Below are positions 35,171 through 47,000 of a DNA stretch of 64,000 bases, piece by piece. This stretch comes from Aulostomus chinensis. Taxonomy: Eukaryota; Chordata; Actinopteri; Syngnathiformes; Aulostomidae. The number at the start of each line of letters is the position of its first letter. Within the stretch, counting starts at the first letter, position 1. The notes beneath the pieces are model-generated. The model was not told the origin of the DNA. It ran no database searches and saw only the letters and a list, made by a program, of their open reading frames with translations. Where the stretch lies: positions 9,481,001 through 9,545,000 of the forward strand of contig JBBMOA010000001.1 of the NCBI GenBank assembly GCA_037954235.1. The letters are read 5' to 3'. Position numbers and translations under genes: made by a program.

Positions 35171-35217
35171 ACGGCGGAGGTATGAATACTACTCGACACA
35201 GAAGCATAAATCAGGCT

Positions 35218-35587
35218 TTATAGTCCAACAGGAAGTTAGCATGTCAGGGATGAGACACCCTCATAGTCCAACAGGTAGTTAGCATGTCAGGGATGAGACA
35301 CGCTTATCGTCCAACAGGAAGTTAGCATGTCAGGGATGAGACACGCTTATCGTCCAACAGGAAGTTAGCATGTCAGGGATGAGACACGCTTATCGTCCAA
35401 CAGGAAGTTAGCATGTCAGGGATGAGACACCCTGATCGTCCAACAGGAAGTTAGCATGTCAGGGATGAGACACGCTTATCGTCCAGCAGGAAGTTAGCAT
35501 GTCAGGGATGAGACACCCTGATAGTCCAACAGGAAGTTAGCATGTCAGGGATGAGACACGCTTATCGTCCAACAGGAAGTTAGCATC
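35218..35587. repeat. 43 bp minisatellite, about 8.6 copies
   Basis: Unit TCCAACAGGAAGTTAGCATG, then TCAGGGATGAGACACGCTTA and three more bases, repeated with few changes (CCTGATAG against GCTTATCG). The period equals that of the big satellite but the sequence is unrelated. Confidence 0.95.
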
Positions 35588-35784
35588 TCCATGGTTCCCT
35601 TGACCAGAAGCCAGTGGGATCGTTCCATTCTGACATCTTGATTTACATTTGTCCTTCTCTGAGCTAAATAGCTGGCAATCATTTGAAAAAAACCTTGATT
35701 TACTTTTTCTATTTTGTTCTTCAGCTCATTTGCATACTTTTGTTAAAATTCTCCCCTTTTTGTCTTTTTTTCTGCTGTTTTTAG

Positions 35785-37162
35785 CACAAGGTCCACGTGG
35801 TGCCTAAAGACCAGTTCAGCATGGACTACGTTGAACCTTCAGTCCGCTGCATCAGCACCCATGGACGGTTCCCCCCTGACAGGAGGATTCTGGTGAGGAA
35901 TATTAGTGGGACAGTGCTCTTGTTAGAACGGTTCTGATCCACCTTCCCTCCCCCTGTAGCTCCTCCTGTGTCCCCTCAGCGCTCTTGTTAGAACGGTTCC
36001 GATCCACCTTCCCTCCCCCTGTAGCTCCTCCTGTGTCCCCTCAGCGCTCTTGTTAGAACTGTTCCGATCCACCTTCCCTCCCCCTGTAGCTCCTCCTGTG
36101 TCCCCTCAGCGCTCTTGTTAGAACGGTTCTGATCCACCTTCCCTCCCCCTGTAGCTCCTCCTGTGTCCCCTCAGCGCTCTTGTTAGAACGGTTCCGATCC
36201 ACCTTCCCTCCCCCTGTAGCTCCTCCTGTGTCCCCTCATGTTTCCAAACTCCCTCCCACTGGCTGGTGCTGAAGGAGGGCCAGAGCTCCTCCTACAGGAT
36301 CCCATCCTGGCCTCCCCCGCTGCAGCTCCTCCACTGCCCTCCCACCAGAGAGATGAGCCCCCTGGTTCAGAGGTGACAGACCACCTCTGGGAGCAGACAA
36401 CAGAGACCACATCAGGCTGGACTCCGTGCAGGTACGGAGGCTGACGGCTGCTGAGTGAGTGAGTTTACGACGCTCCCACCACTGCTGCTGGATTGATTTA
36501 ACACATCTGGAATATTTAGATTTATTCTGGGTCAACATCTGCATCTGTTGAAGTCCTCAGTCTCCATGCAGGTGCACTTCATCAGCAACTGTGGCCTCAA
36601 CAGCTTTCATGTCAAGTCGGTGTCTCTCAGCCTGAGTTGGTCCATGTTCTGTATCCCTGAATGTTCTAGAGGAACTAAACTGGGCCTGACTGGGACGCTT
36701 CTGTCTGCTCAGATTTGGGTTGTGAATGCATTCAGATGTCATTTACAAGCATTGGAACTAAAGACCTGAGCCTCAAGAATATTTAGTTCTTGATTTACGT
36801 TCTCTTGCAGGGTTTCATTTTGTGCTAATTTTCTTTTGAAGATCTTTGTTTTTTGTTGTCCTTCCATTTAGCAAGTTTGGCTAAGAACCTTTTCCCCACT
36901 AAACTAATTTTCCTAAAATGTCTCGCTAACGTTTCCTTTTTCTCTGTCATCCCTCCTTTCCTTCGTCTCCATTCATTCTCAGCTCAGCTGAGTCTCTTGG
37001 GCTCTCTTCATCAACGGCGCCCTGCCTTGTGCCTGCCATGAGGTTGGAGCTGAGAGTGACACCTGCGAGTCATTTGGTGGTCGGTGCCGCTGCAGGCCCC
37101 ACGTGATTGGCCGAGACTGCTCCATGTGGGCCGCGGGCTGCTGGGGATTCCCCACTGCAGAC
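35785..37162 (+). pseudogene. lama5: Laminin alpha-5-like gene fragment (four degenerate exons)
   Basis: Exon-like pieces in order on the plus strand: 35,785-35,892 (acceptor TTTTTAG, donor GTGAGG; reads VPKDQFSMDYVEP, RCISTHGRFP); about 36,239-36,432; 36,572-36,619 (HFISNCG; donor GTGTCT); and 36,993-37,162 (LFINGALPCACHEVGAESDT, then GGRCRCRPHVIGRDC; donor GTGAGT). The last is a laminin EGF-like repeat. The order and wording fit the L4-like segment leading into LE repeats of laminin alpha-5, a basement-membrane chain. Cysteines are lost at the end (DCSMWAAGCWGFPTAD), parts of the domain are missing, and no further laminin exons occur in the window. It is a captured or stranded fragment. Another laminin alpha paralogue is possible. 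Confidence 0.65.
35914..36238. repeat. 65 bp minisatellite, five copies
   Basis: Unit begins GCTCTTGTTAGAACGG and ends CCTGTGTCCCCTCAGC. It lies in the intron after the first laminin-like exon. Each unit contains a pyrimidine-rich CTCAG that resembles a splice acceptor, and the last unit turns into the second exon. Confidence 0.95.
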
Positions 37163-38509
37163 GTGAGTGTCAGATTGGATGAATGATGAGTAATAAGGGC
37201 TTTTAATGATGAGTGAGAGGACGGACCAAACCAACCTGTCCAACCATCAGAGGACAGTTTGTTGTTCTAGTTTCAACTCTTACTACATGACAGTCAGCAT
37301 CATTTCGAGGTTATTAGCAACTCTTACTCCATCACTGTCGCATCATTTTGAGATCATTAGCAATTCTTCCGACATCACTGTCGCATTATTTTGAGGTTCG
37401 TAGCAACTCTTACTACATTATTGTCAGCATCATTTTTAATTTACTCGCAACTCAAACCACATGACTGTCAGCATCACTTTGAGGTTATTCAAAACTTTCA
37501 CTACATTACTGTTAGCATCATTTTGAGTTTATTTGCAATTCTTAATCCATCACTGTCGCATCATTTTGAGATCATTAGCAATTCTTCCGACATCACTGTA
37601 GCATTATTTTGAGGTTATCAGCAGCTCTTACTACATTACTGTCAGCATCATTTTTAGTTTACTCGCAACTTTCACTACATTACTGTTTGCATCATTTTGA
37701 GTTCATTTGCAATTCTTACTACATCACTGTCCGATCATTTCAGATCATAAGCAATTCTTACTACATCACTGTCACATCATTTTGAAGTTCGTAGTAACTC
37801 TTACTACATTAGTGTTGCATTATTTTAAGGTTCGTAGCAACTCTTCCTACATGACTGTCAGCATCACTTTGAGGTTATTCGAAACTTTCACTTCATTACA
37901 GTTAGCATCATTTTGAGTTCATTACAATTCTTACTACGTCACTGTCGCATCATTTTGAGTTCATTAGCAATTCTTACGACATCACTGTCGCATCATGTTG
38001 ACATCGTTACCGAGTCTTCTGACATCACTCTCACACTATTTTGAGGTTCATAGAAACTCTTACTACATTACTGTTGCATTATTTTAAGGTTCGTAGCAAC
38101 TCTAACTACATTACTGTCAGCATTATTTTGAGTTTATTAGCAACTATCACTACATTACTGTTAGCATCATTTTGAGTTCATTAGCAATTCTTGCGACATC
38201 ACTGTTGCATCATTTTTAGATGATTAGCAATTCTTACGACATCACTGTCGCATTATTTTGAGGTTCGTAGCAACTCTTACTACATGACTGTCAGCATCAC
38301 TTTGAGGTTGTTCGAAACACTTACTACATGACTGTCAGCATCACTGAGTTGATTAGCAACTATCACTACATTACTGTTAGCATCATTTTGAGTTCATTAG
38401 CAATTCTTCCAACATCACTATCGCAATATTTTGAGGTTCGTAGCAACTCTTATTACATTACTGTTGCATTATTTTAAGGTTCGTAGCAACTCTTACTACA
38501 TTACTGTCA

Positions 38510-41500
38510 GCATCACTTTGAGTGTATTAGCATCTATCACTACATTATTGTTAGCATCATTTTGAGTTCATTCGCAATTCTTACGACATCACTGTAGCAT
38601 TAAATTGAGGTTAGTAGCAACTCTTACTACATGACTGTCAGCATCACTTTGAGGTTGTTCGAAACACTTATTACATTACTGTAAGCATCACTGAGGTTAT
38701 TAGCAACTATCACTACATTACTGTTAGCATCATTTTGAGTTCATTAGCAATTCATAAGACATCACTGTCAAAATCATTTTTGATTTTATTAAAATCTTCC
38801 TACATCACTGTAGCATCATTTTTAAGTTCTTAGCAGCTATCACTACGTTACTGTTAGCATCATTTTTAGTTTATTAGCAATTCTTTCAACATCACTGTTA
38901 GCATCATTTTGAGTTCATTAGCAATTCTTCTGACATCACTGTTGCATTATTTTGAGGTTCGTATCAACTCTTACTACATGACTGTCAGCATCACTTTGAG
39001 GTTGTTCGAAACACTTACTACATTACTGTAAGCATCACTGAGTGTATTAGCAACTATCACTACGTTACTGTTAGCATCATTTTGAGTTCAATAGCAATTC
39101 TTACGACATCAATGTCGCATCATTTTGAGATCATTAGCAATTCTTACTACATTACAATCAGCATCATTTTTAGGTTACTCGCAACTCAAACCACATGACT
39201 GTCAGCATCACGTTGAGGTTGTTCGAAAAACTTACTACATTACTGTAAGCATCACTGAGTTGATTAGCAATTATCACTACATTACTGTGAGCATCATTTT
39301 GAGTTCATTAGCAATTCTTCTGACATGACTGTCGCAATATTTTGAGGTTCGTAGCAACTTTTACTACATTACAGTCGCATTATTTTGAGGTTCTTAGCAA
39401 CTCTTACTACATTACTGTTGCATCATTTTGAGATCATTAGCAATTCTTCTGACATCACTGTCACATTATTTTGAGGTTCGTAGCAACTCTTACTACATGA
39501 CTGTCAGCATCACTTTGAGGTTGTTCGAAACACTTACTACATTACTGTAAGCATCACTGAGTTGATTAGCAACTATCACTATATTACTGTTAGCATCATT
39601 TTGAGTTCATTCGCAATTCTTCCGACACACTGTCGCATTTTTTTTAGGTTCGTAGCAACTCTTACTACATAACTGTCAGCATCACTTTGAGGTTATTCGA
39701 AACGTTCACTCCAGTACTGTTAGCATCATTTTGAGTTCATCAGCAATTCTTACTACATCACTGTCGCATTATTTCGAGATCATTAGCAATTCTTCCGACA
39801 TCACTGTCGCATTATTTTGAGGTTCATAGCAACTCTTACTACATTACTGTCAGCATCACTTTGAGTTTATTAGCAACTATCACTACATTACTGTTAGCAT
39901 CATTTTGAGTTTATTAGCAATTCATAGACATCACTGTAGCATTAAATTGAGGTTAGTAGCAACTCTAACTACATGACTGTCAGCATCACTTTGAGGTTAT
40001 TCGAAACTTTCACTCCATTACTTTTAGGATCATTTTGAGTTCATTAGCAATTCTTACTACATCACTGTCGCATCATTTTGAGATTATTAGCAATTCTTCT
40101 GACATCACTGTCACATTATTTTGAGGTTCGTAGCAACTCTTACTACATTATTGTTGCATTATTTTAAGGTTCGTAGCAACTCTTACTACATTACTGTCAG
40201 CATCACTTTGAGTTTATTAGCAACTATCACTACATTACTGTTAGCATCATTTTGAGTTCATTCGCAATTCTTACGACATCACTGTAGCATTAAATTGAGG
40301 TTAGTAGCAACTCTTACTACATGACTGTCAGCATCACTTTGAGGTTGTTCGAAACACTTATTACATTACTGTAAGCATCACTGAGGTTATTAGCAACTAT
40401 CACTACATTACTGTTAGCATCATTTTGAGTTCATTAGCAATTCATAAGACATCACTGTCAAAATCATTTTTGATTTTATTAAAATCTTCCTACATCACTG
40501 TAGCATCATTTTTAAGTTCTTAGCAGCTATCACTACGTTACTGTTAGCATCATTTTTAGTTTATTAGCATTTCTTTCAACATCACTGTTAGCATCATTTT
40601 GAGTTCATTAGCAATTCTTCTGACATCACTGTTGCATTATTTTGAGGTTCGTATCAACTCTTACTACATGTCAGCATCACTTTGAGGTTGTTCGAAACAC
40701 TTACTACATTACTGTAAGCATCACTGAGTGTATTAGCAACTATCACTACGTTACTGTTAGCATCATTTTGAGTTCAATAGCAATTCTTACGACATCAGTG
40801 TCGCATCATTTTGAGATCATTAGCAATTCTTACTACATTACAATCAGCATCATTTTTAGGTTACTCGCAACTCAAACCACATGACTGTCAGCATCACTTT
40901 GAGGTTGTTCGAAAAACTTACTACATTACTGTAAGCATCACTGAGTTGATTAGCAATTATCACTACATTACTGTGAGCATCATTTTGAGTTCATTAGCAA
41001 TTCTTCTGACATGACTGTCGCAATATTTTGAGGTTCGTAGCAACTTTTACTACATTACAGTCGCATTATTTTGAGGTTCTTAGCAACTCTTACTACATTA
41101 CTGTTGCATCATTTTGAGATCATTAGCAATTCTTCTGACATCACTGTCACATTATTTTGAGGTTCGTAGCAACTCTTACTACATGACTGTCAGCATCACT
41201 TTGAGGTTGTTCGAAACACTTACTACATTACTGTAAGCATCACTGAGTTGATTAGCAACTATCACTATATTACTGTTAGCATCATTTTGAGTTCATTAGC
41301 AATTCTTCCGACACACTGTCGCATTTTTTTGAGGTTCGTAGCAACTCTTACTACATAACTGTCAGCATCACTTTGAGGTTATTCGAAACGTTCACTCCAT
41401 TACTGTTAGCATCATTTTGAGTTCATTAGCAATTCTTACTACATCACTGTCGCATTATTTCGAGATCATTAGCAATTCTTCCGACATCACTGTCGCATTA

Positions 41501-41885
41501 TTTTGAGGTTCGTAGCAACTCTTACTACATTACTGTCAGCATCACTTTGAGTTTATTTGCAACTATCACTACATTACTGTTAGCATCATTTTGAGTTTAT
41601 TAGCAATTCATAGACATCACTGTCGCATTAAATTGAGGTTAGTAGCAACTCTAACTACATGACTGTCAGCATCACTTTGATGTTATTCGAAACTTTCACT
41701 CCATTACTTTTAGCATCATTTTGAGTTCATTAGCAATTCTTATTACATCACTGTCGCATCATTTTGAGATTATTAGCAATTCTTCTGACATCACTGTCAC
41801 ATTATTTTGAGGTTCGTAGCAGCTCTTACTACATTATTGTTGCATTATTTTAAGGTTCGTAGCAACTCTTACTACATTACTGTCA
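38510..41885 (-). repeat. About 1,688 bp tandem duplication inside satellite A (right)
   Basis: About 38,510-40,198 recurs at about 40,199-41,885. The offset is 1,690 bp at the TAGCATTAAATTGAGG marker and 1,686 bp after a 4 bp deletion at 40,670. Rare variants such as ATCATTTTTGATTTTATT and ACAATCAGCATC occur once in each copy. The retrotransposon inserted just beyond copy 2. Confidence 0.9.
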
Positions 41886-41936
41886 GCATCACTTTAAGTT
41901 TATTCGCAACTATCACTACATTACTGTTAGCATCAT

Positions 41937-42371
41937 TGTCACGTCCCCATGGGCATGGGGGCGTGGCATCATTTGTGACTTCCTTCCCTTCCCAGGTTGG
42001 AGCTTTATGGGGCGGAGCTGCTGACTAATTGGGAGCACATGGGCCCGGGCGTCTCCCAGCTATAAAGCAGGCGGCCAACCTGGCCGACGGGCTCTCGCTC
42101 ACTCCTCCTGGCCCACGTCGGAGCGATGGTTGTTTCTTGAGTTATGTCTTGTTTAGTTCTCTGCATCCATCATACCGTGCACATACACCACCTGTACACT
42201 CATGCACACACTCGCACTCACCACTGACACTACTGATAACCACCCTCCATTGTACATTATGGTTTGCCTTGTTTTGATTTTGCATTGTTAATAATAAATT
42301 ATTAGTTGTGTGTGACGTTGACTCCGCGTTTCCCTCCTTCGATGTCACGATCTGTGAGCCGGGTCGTGACA
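41937..42371 (+). repeat. 5' LTR, 435 bp
   Basis: Begins TGTCACG and ends CGTGACA. TATAAA at 42,061 and AATAAA at 42,293-42,298 mark U3 and R. It differs from the 3' LTR at two sites (GCACATGGG against GCACCTGGG; CATCATACC against CATCACACC). Confidence 0.97.
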
Positions 42372-42373
42372 TA

Positions 42374-42391
42374 TGGGGGCTCGTCCGGGAT
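42374..42391 (+). promoter_or_regulatory. Primer binding site, tRNA-Pro type
   Basis: TGGGGGCTCGTCCGGGAT, 2 nt after the LTR, is the 18-base complement of the tRNA-Pro 3' end as used by many mammalian gammaretroviruses. First-strand synthesis would start here. Confidence 0.9.
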
Positions 42392-42945
42392 CCTTGTAGT
42401 TTTGTTGGTTGTGGCTCGTCTGTCTGTCCTGCCTGGTGGTCGGGCAGTGTTCGGCGCTCTTCCGGGTGCGTTTCACTTGTGACGTTGCTGGAGCTACGGT
42501 GGCCGCAGTGCCAGCTGTGGCCGCGTCGTGTTGGAGGGCGCGGAGTCCTGTTCGCGGGCATGACGGCTCGGCTATAGGTAAGTGAATGTTCCTGGTGTTG
42601 GCTGTGTGCGCTTTTGTGGAGAGCGAGTGTTCCCCTGCCAGGTAAAGAGGCGTTGCTCCTTTGGGTTTCGCCTGGTTTTTGTTTTCTTTTAGTGTTGCGG
42701 AGAAAGTGGTTAGAGCACGTCCGTGGGTCCGAGTGGGTCGCCAGTTTCTGGTTGCTCTACTCGTCCGCTGGTTTACTGTGCGTAATTACCCGCCACCTGT
42801 ACCTGCACGAAGACCAGGGTTGAGTTAGGTAGGTAGACACGGCTAGGCAGTGAGCTAGTGGGGTTCGCTTGCTCACTTGCGCTGCGGCAGTCAGTGCACC
42901 GGTTGGGGCTTCACTTGTGCGCTTCGTTCTTAGGTTCGCAGTAAG
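42392..42945 (+). other. Retrotransposon 5' leader
   Basis: Untranslated 554 bp between primer site and gag ATG, GC-rich, with short upstream ATGs. It presumably holds packaging signals; none can be pinpointed. Confidence 0.6.
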
Positions 42946-44031
42946 ATGGCGTCAGTGGACGACTTTTTTGCTTGCCCCTCGGGGGACTTGCTTGATTTGT
43001 TCACCAAGGAGCAGCTGTGTAGGATTGCTGAGCATTATAATGTAGAAGTTGATGATCGGGGCCAGAAACAGCGAGTGAAGGCCGTGTTAAGAGCGAGTTT
43101 GCAGGACAAGGGTGTTCTGCCGGAAGTTGAGTCGCCGTTGAACCCGTCGGCGTCGAGTTTATCGTACGAGCAGCAGAAGGAACTTCTCCTACTGCAGTTA
43201 GAACAGGAGAAGTTCAAGCTCGAAAAGGAGAGGTTGCGCCAGCAGGGCGAGCAGGCCCGGCTGGAGGTTGAGCGGGTGAGACTGGCGCTGGTTGGCGAGG
43301 GTAAGCTCCGTGCCGCCGAGGCTAGCCCTAGGACGTCCGGTTACCTTTTCGAGTCTCCGGATGATTTTGACGTGCTGAGCAACCTGCGGCTTTTGCCAAA
43401 ATTTTCGGAGCATGATCCGGAGCTTTTCTTTTCGCTTTTTGAGCGGGTGGCTGAGGCGCGCAACTGGCCCGATTCCGCGCGCACGCTGATGCTGCAGTGT
43501 GTGTTAACGGGAAGAGCCCAGGAGGCGTATTCATCGCTGAGTGACGCGGACTCCCGTAGTTACGCATCGGTGAAGTCGGCAGTCCTCAAAGCCTACGAAC
43601 TGGTTCCCGAGGCTTACCGGCTGCGGTTCAGATCTTGGAAGCGCGGGGTTAAGCAAAGTCACTTGGAGTTTGCACGTGAGTTGACGTGTCATTTTAACCG
43701 CTGGTGCTCCGCTTCCAACGTGAGTGACTTTGACGGGTTGTGTAACCTTGTGGTCTTGGAGCAATTAAAAAACTCTGTTCCTACGCGGGTTGCGACATAT
43801 ATCAGTGAACAGAAGGCAGAGACTGCGGCAGAGGCTGCCGCTCTGGCGGATGATTATGTGCTAACCCACAGGTGCGGGTTTGGTGAGTTCCCGCTGGGGG
43901 GTCAAGGTAATTGGGGTGGTGCCGGTGGTGCAAATTATTTTTGTCAACGAGATAAAACTCTGCCGGTTGCTGGCCCTGGTAAGCGTGTGAGCAGTGGCGG
44001 TGAAAGAGAAACAACCTGCCATTACTGCTGA
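42946..44031 (+). CDS. gag: Gag polyprotein (SCAN-like capsid), ends in zinc knuckle
   Basis: 361 codons from an ATG in good context (AAGATGG). Structural protein of the particle. A basic-acidic N-terminal part is followed by a charged coiled coil at about residues 75-125 (QLEQEKFKLEKERLRQQ), then a capsid-like region at about 153-308 with PEAYRLRFR and LADDYVLTH. This matches the capsid segment from which the vertebrate SCAN domain is thought to derive (established for Gmr1-like Gag). A glycine-rich linker follows. The C-terminus enters a CCHC zinc knuckle: the first two cysteines are residues 358 and 361, then TGA (44,029-44,031), and the His and third Cys lie after the stop in the same frame. 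As read, Gag lacks half its knuckle, so either the stop is suppressed or this copy is disabled. Confidence 0.93.
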   Translation: MASVDDFFACPSGDLLDLFTKEQLCRIAEHYNVEVDDRGQKQRVKAVLRASLQDKGVLPEVESPLNPSASSLSYEQQKELLLLQLEQEKFKLEKERLRQQGEQARLEVERVRLALVGEGKLRAAEASPRTSGYLFESPDDFDVLSNLRLLPKFSEHDPELFFSLFERVAEARNWPDSARTLMLQCVLTGRAQEAYSSLSDADSRSYASVKSAVLKAYELVPEAYRLRFRSWKRGVKQSHLEFARELTCHFNRWCSASNVSDFDGLCNLVVLEQLKNSVPTRVATYISEQKAETAAEAAALADDYVLTHRCGFGEFPLGGQGNWGGAGGANYFCQRDKTLPVAGPGKRVSSGGERETTCHYC

Positions 44032-44061
44032 AAACAGGGACATTGGAAGCAGGACTGTCCG

Positions 44062-47000
44062 GTGCTTCATGGCAGACCTAAGACTGCTGTGTTGGGTAAG
44101 CCGAAGGGGGCTGGCCTTGCTGTGCCAGTTTCACCAGCACCTAGAGCGATGCCCAATGTTTCCCTGCGGGAGGCGTGTTCTTACCCCCCTGAGTTGGCAG
44201 CTTACAAACCATTCATTGGTGACGGTTTTGTTTCACTGTCAGAGAGTGACCACAAAACTTCAGTGCGGGTGTTGAGAGACACGGGGGCGGTTGACTCATT
44301 CATTCAGGCTGGGGTTCTGCCACTCTCAGAGGAGACGGATACAGGTTGTTCTGTACCTGTTAGGGGGATGGACCTCAATGTGTTGTGGGTTCCACTGCAC
44401 AAAGTGTGGTTGGAGTGTGACCTGTTCCAGGGCTTTGCTGAATTGGCCGTGCGACCGGCATTGCCGATCCCAGGGGTGTCTGTTGTCCTGGGGAACAATT
44501 TGGTTGGCGCCCAGGTGTGGCCTGACATTCCCCCACCGGTCGTGGCGTCCGTGCCGCTGCTGAGGTCAACACCTGATAATGTGGAGCGTGACTTCCCAGA
44601 TGTCTTTTCCGCCTGTGCGGTGACACGAGCCATGGCCAAGGCTAGCACTGGTGGCCAGGTGGATGGGGCAGAAATTTCTGAAAAGTTTGCTATTCCTTTG
44701 GCTGATTTTCCAGGGTCAGTAACGCGCAGTGATTTGGTGGCACAGCAGCAGGGGGACCTGTCCTTGACGGGTTTATTTGAGAAGGTCTGGCCCACGAGTG
44801 AGCGCGATGACTGTGTGTGTGGGTATTTCTTGGAGGATTCACTGCTGGTCAGGAAGTGGATGCGGCATGATGGGAGTTCACCAGGCGACCCTGTGTGGCA
44901 GATTGTGGTGCCGGTGACTCTCAGGCAGTCGGTGCTGAAGGTAGCCCATGACGAGTCAGGTCACGCCGGGGTAAGGAAAACATACGACAGGTTACTGAGA
45001 CATTTCTTCTGGCCTCGGTTGAAGAAGGATGTGGCTGCTTTTGTAAAGACCTGTCATACCTGTCAGTTGACTGATAAGCCAAATCAGGTTTTAAAACCAG
45101 TGCCATTATGTCCCATCCCAGCCATCAGTCAGCCCTTTGAACATCTACTAGTGGATTGTGTGGGCCCCCTGCCACGCTCAAAGTCGGGGGCAGCATACCT
45201 TTTGACGGTCATGTGTCAGAGTACCCGTTACCCAGCCGCTTATCCTCTGCGTACAATTACGACCCGAGCTGTTGTTCGGGCCCTTTCCCAGTTCATCTCC
45301 GTGTTTGGTATCCCAAGGGTTGTGCAGTCGGATCAGGGTTCTAATTTCTCGTCTCGCCTGTTTTCTCAGGTTTTAAAGCAGCTCCGAATACAACATAATC
45401 AGAGCTCCGCCTACCATGCTCAAAGTCAGGGGGCTTTGGAGCGCTTCCATCAGACGCTGAAGTCAGCCCTACGTGCCTATTGCACAGAGCTGGGTAGGGA
45501 CTGGGAGGACGGTCTGCCATGGTTGATGCTGGCGGCGAGAGAGGCCACGCAGGAAAGTACTGGGTTCAGTCCAAACGAACTGGTTTTCTCGCACACGGTG
45601 AGGGGCCCGTTGGCTGCGGTGTCTAGTGGCTGGAGGGACTCTGAGCCGCCGGAGAACTTGCTTGATTATGTGAATGGGTTCAGACACAGGCTGTATGCTG
45701 CTGGTGAGCTGGCAAGAAGTAAGTTGGCCTCGGCCCAGGGTAAGATGAAGGGTCTGTATGATCGTCTGACAGAGCGTCGCGTCTTAACCCCGGGTGATCA
45801 GGTTTTGGCCCTTCTTCCTTTGGTTTCTTCTCCATTTCAGGCAAAATTCTCCGGCCCACATACGGTGCTTAAGAAGATCTCTGACCAGAACTATATAATT
45901 TCAACACCGCAGCGCCGCAGGCCAACCCAACTGTGCCATGTCAACCTGTTGAAGCCCTACCATGCGCGTGACTCTGGGGTGGTCCCAGTGGTGGCAGGAT
46001 TGGGTCCAGTGGTGCGGTCAGTTTGCGTGGTTGGTCCCGTGTCGGGGGTGCCTCCTCCTGGGCCGTTAGTTGAGGGGAACGCGGAGACTGATGTCATAGA
46101 TGAAGCTCTAATGCACAGCCGATTGAGAAATTCTGAGACCCTCTGCAACCTAGGGGGGCTGCTGGCACACTTGCCTAAGTCGCGCCAGATAGAGCTAACC
46201 CAGCTGATCCAGGGTTTCCCTTCTTTGTTTGGCGACACTCCTAGCCGCACTCACCTGGCCGAGCATGATATTGATGTGGGGGATGCCAAACCGATCCGGC
46301 AGAGGTTTTATCGGGTTAACCTTGAAAAACGCAATCGACTTGAACACGAGGTTAAGTATATGCTGGAGAATAGTATTGCAGAGCCTTGCTCATCTAGCTG
46401 GTCCTCTCCATGCCTGCTCGTACCAAAGTCAGATAACACCCTGCGTTTTTGCTCTGATTTTAGAAAGGTGAACTCCGTGACTAAGCCGGACTCCTTTCCC
46501 CTTCCTAGGATGGATGACTGTGTTGACCAGGTTGGCGCGGCAAAGTTTGTCAGCAAGTTTGACCTCCTGAAGGGTTATTGGCAAATTCCCCTTTCCCCGC
46601 AAGCACGGGAGATTGCAGCGTTTATCACTCCAACAGGTTTATACTCATACACGGTAATGCCGTTTGGGCTGCGGAACGCTCCAGCTACATTTCAACGTTT
46701 GATGAACCGTGTGGTGGGTGATATGCAGGGATGCGCCGTATATTTAGATGATGATGTGGTGTTCTCTGACACCTGGGAAGCTCACATGGGCCGCGTCCGT
46801 GAGTTGTTCAGCCGGTTAGCAGAGGCTAGGCTCACAGTTAATCTTGCAAAGTGTGAGTTTGCAAGGGCAACTGTGACCTACCTTGGCAGAGTGGTTGGGC
46901 AGGGTGAGGTGCGTCCGGTGGGTGCGAAGGTTGAGGCTGTGTCGAAATATTCAGTTCCAACGTCAAAGAAGGAGCTGATGCGGTTCCTTGGCCTTGTGGG

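Noticed and set aside
37391..37612. Open frames in the satellite (such as a 73-codon frame with ITVSIIL-like repeats)
   Set aside because: The 43-44 bp period is not a multiple of three, so these frames arise from rotating satellite translation and recur wherever no stop falls.
44304..44795. Antisense and alternative frames within gag-pol
   Set aside because: They are shadows of the Pol frame with no domain resemblance.
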